A stretch of DNA of 7,560 nucleotides, from contig JALOSK010000191.1 in assembly GCA_025458465.1 (NCBI GenBank), positions 1 to 7,560 on the forward strand, written 5' to 3'. Positions 6,030 to 7,560 of this stretch are shown here, in pieces. A program made the translations under genes and the position numbers. Below the pieces are notes generated by a model, which saw only the letters and a list, made by a program, of their open reading frames with translations, was not told the DNA's origin and searched no databases. Each line of letters opens with the position of its first letter. Position 1 is the stretch's first letter. This DNA is from Sandarakinorhabdus sp. Its GTDB lineage: Bacteria; Pseudomonadota; Alphaproteobacteria; Sphingomonadales; Sphingomonadaceae.

Positions 6030-6875
6030 TCATTCCCACCACGGGAAGCCCGGCGGCAGGTTCGCGTTCACCGTGCCCGGAAACGCCGGCGGGCGTTTTT
6101 CGAGGAAGGCGGCCACACCCTCCTTCACGTCCGGCCCGGCGCCCAGCGCCATGTTGTAGCGCGCATCCACGGCCAGCGCTTCATCGGGGCTGGCGGCGCT
6201 GCCCAGCCGCCACAGCATCGCGCGGGTCATGGCGATGGCCACTGGCGCGGTGCCATCGGTGAGTTCGGCGGCGATGGCGCGGGCGCGGTCCAGCAGTTCA
6301 CCGGGGAACACCACCTCGCTCACCAGGCCGCCGGCGCGCGCTTCCTCGGCATCGAAGATGCGGCCCGAAAGGCACCAGCGCAGCGCCTGGGGCAGGCCGA
6401 CAAGCCGCGGCAGGAACCAGGCGCTGCCGGCTTCCGGCACCAGGCCGCGCCGCGCGAACACAAAGCCGATGCGGGCCGTGGTGCTGCAGATGCGCACGTC
6501 ACACGGCAGGGTGAGCGTGATGCCAACCCCCACCGCCGGGCCATTGATGGCGGCGATGGTGGGCTTGGCGGATTCAAAGAGTGCGTGGATGAAGCTGTCT
6601 TCCCGGCCGCCGCCGGATCCGAAGTTGCCGGCCCCCTCCCCCGCCATGTCGAAGGCGTCAGCACCGGCCGAAACATCGGCGCCGGCGCAGAAGGCCCGGC
6701 CCGCGCCGGTGATGATGATGGCCCGCACGGCATCATCGGCACTGGCGCTGCGCACCGCGCGGGCCAGCGCCCGGCCCATCGCATCGGTGTAGGCGTTCAG
6801 TTTTTCCGGCCGGTCCAGCGTGATCGTCATTACGCCGGCTTCGATGCTGACAGTCACACCATCTTGCGCCATCAT
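6030..6875 (-). CDS. Enoyl-CoA hydratase/isomerase family protein (crotonase superfamily)
   Basis: This 281-residue protein has the crotonase fold, which binds acyl-CoA esters. Visible motifs are LDRPEKLNAY at 20-29, the first oxyanion-hole segment AFCAGADVS at 61-69 and the second, INGPAVGVG at 110-118. By alignment to rat mitochondrial hydratase, the two catalytic glutamates are replaced: Thr120 stands where the GGGCEL glutamate would be and Phe140 where the QPE glutamate would be. Instead Glu148 in GLVPEAGSAWFLPRLVG sits where enoyl-CoA isomerases and PaaG-like enzymes carry their acidic residue. An isomerase or PaaG-like activity is thus more likely than classical hydration, though this is inference. 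The start is one of two consecutive ATGs (6875 or 6872) behind GGGGAG at 6880-6885. The frame is open to 6977, but that extension has no ribosome site and is not family-like. It diverges from the VOC gene and precedes the 49-residue gene. Confidence 0.92.
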   Translation of the reverse strand: MMAQDGVTVSIEAGVMTITLDRPEKLNAYTDAMGRALARAVRSASADDAVRAIIITGAGRAFCAGADVSAGADAFDMAGEGAGNFGSGGGREDSFIHALFESAKPTIAAINGPAVGVGITLTLPCDVRICSTTARIGFVFARRGLVPEAGSAWFLPRLVGLPQALRWCLSGRIFDAEEARAGGLVSEVVFPGELLDRARAIAAELTDGTAPVAIAMTRAMLWRLGSAASPDEALAVDARYNMALGAGPDVKEGVAAFLEKRPPAFPGTVNANLPPGFPWWE

Positions 6876-6943
6876 CACTCTCCCCTGCCCGCCATGCTGC
6901 GGGAACGGGGCAAGGGCAGCAACAACTGCTTTGGGGAGGAAAC
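6876..6943. promoter_or_regulatory. Divergent intergenic region between the crotonase and VOC genes
   Basis: These 68 bases separate two divergent starts. They hold a ribosome site for each gene, GGGGAG on the minus strand at 6880-6885 and GGGGAGG on the plus strand at 6933-6939. They must contain or overlap both promoters. No clear -35/-10 pair or operator symmetry was found. Confidence 0.5.
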
Positions 6944-7560
6944 ATGCTGCGCCTGCGCCAGATCGCCATGGTCGCACCCGAGCTCACGCCGGTGGAGGCA
7001 GAGGTGGGCCGCATCGTCGTGGCCGACATCTGCTATCGCGATCCGGGCGTCGGCAAATATGGCCTCGAAAACGCGCTGTGGGCGCTGGGCGGCACCTTCC
7101 TCGAGGCGCTTGCCCCCACACAGGCGGACACCACCGCCGGCCGCTACATGGCGCGGCGCGGCGGCGCCACCGGTTACATGGTGATCCTCGACACCGATGA
7201 TCTGGCGCCGTTGCGCGCCCGGCTGGTGCAGTTGCAGGTGCGCATCGTGGAGGATCTGACCGTGGGCGACGCGCAGCTGCACGCCACCGCGCTGCACCTC
7301 CACCCGCGCGACACCGGCGGCTGCCTGCTCTCCATCGATCACCATGGCCCCGACGCGGCGCTGCTGGGCAGTTACATGTGGGCGGGCAGCAACTGGCACC
7401 GCCATTGCCGGCCCGATCTTGCCATCAGCGGCGCGGTGATGGCTTGCGATGACCCCGCCGCCACCGCCGCGCGCTGGGCGGCGATTCTGGCGCGTCCGAC
7501 CAGCCGCCACGGGGAAGGCTGGCGCATCAGCCTCGACAATGGCGCACTGGATTTCGTGCC
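6944..7560 (+). CDS. VOC / glyoxalase-like domain protein (partial, 3' end outside window)
   Basis: From the ATG at 6944, four bases after a strong GGAGG at 6935-6939, the frame runs to the window edge (205 full codons). The start MLRLRQIAMVAPELTPVEAE, followed by ICYRDPGVGKYGLENALWAL and then TFLEALAPT, matches the beta-alpha-beta-beta-beta module of vicinal-oxygen-chelate proteins. Next comes TTAGRYMARRGGATGYMVIL and a second half with LHLHPRDTGGCLLSIDHHG. His and Glu residues in these segments (for example the Glu of TFLEAL and the His of LHPRD) are candidate metal ligands, as in glyoxalase-like enzymes. The substrate cannot be told from sequence. It diverges from a crotonase-family gene, which may hint at CoA-ester or small-molecule metabolism, but that is only context. 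Confidence 0.9.
   Translation, partial: MLRLRQIAMVAPELTPVEAEVGRIVVADICYRDPGVGKYGLENALWALGGTFLEALAPTQADTTAGRYMARRGGATGYMVILDTDDLAPLRARLVQLQVRIVEDLTVGDAQLHATALHLHPRDTGGCLLSIDHHGPDAALLGSYMWAGSNWHRHCRPDLAISGAVMACDDPAATAARWAAILARPTSRHGEGWRISLDNGALDFV

Noticed and set aside
5985..7184. 399-codon plus-strand open frame opposite the crotonase gene
   Set aside because: Antisense shadow; the crotonase motifs on the minus strand are clear.
6875..7510. 211-codon minus-strand open frame opposite the VOC gene
   Set aside because: Antisense to a well-supported VOC protein with a strong ribosome site; no motif.

Overview
The window is GC-rich, densely coding DNA from an alphaproteobacterium that makes bacteriochlorophyll. 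It most likely comes from an aerobic anoxygenic phototroph of the sphingomonad type. The first 5.4 kb is one end of a photosynthesis gene cluster with the familiar block crtDC <-> crtF-bchC-bchX, in which crtF, bchC and bchX are on the minus strand and crtD and crtC diverge from them on the plus strand. In related clusters bchX is followed by bchY, bchZ and the puf genes. These would lie beyond position 1 of this window.

Layout. The minus-strand operon runs crtF (2961 to 1804), a 200-base gap holding a PpsR/CrtJ-like inverted repeat, bchC (1603 to 671) and a partial bchX (674 to the window edge). bchC and bchX are joined by an ATGA stop/start overlap. BchC and BchX act late in bacteriochlorophyll a synthesis: BchX is the iron-sulfur ATPase subunit of chlorophyllide a reductase, and BchC is the 3-hydroxyethyl bacteriochlorophyllide dehydrogenase. 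CrtF, CrtD and CrtC modify the psi end groups of acyclic carotenoids by O-methylation, 3,4-desaturation and 1,2-hydration.

The most striking feature is the crtD/crtC boundary. CrtD homology stops abruptly after codon 478 (position 4490), before the C-terminal FAD-contacting segment that the family needs. The next base begins CrtC sequence in a different frame. The end of crtD is absent in all three forward frames, and crtC has no start codon of its own at its expected N terminus. This looks like a small deletion, or an assembly collapse, that fused the two genes out of frame.

From 5.4 kb onward the photosynthesis genes end. There is a probable small lipoprotein gene overlapping the end of crtC, then a convergent minus-strand pair: a 49-residue single-span membrane protein and, upstream of it, a crotonase-family enoyl-CoA hydratase/isomerase. 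Divergent from that pair is a VOC/glyoxalase-like protein that runs off the right edge. These are ordinary chromosomal genes that mark the border of the cluster. No RNA genes, insertion sequences, CRISPR arrays or clear terminators were seen.
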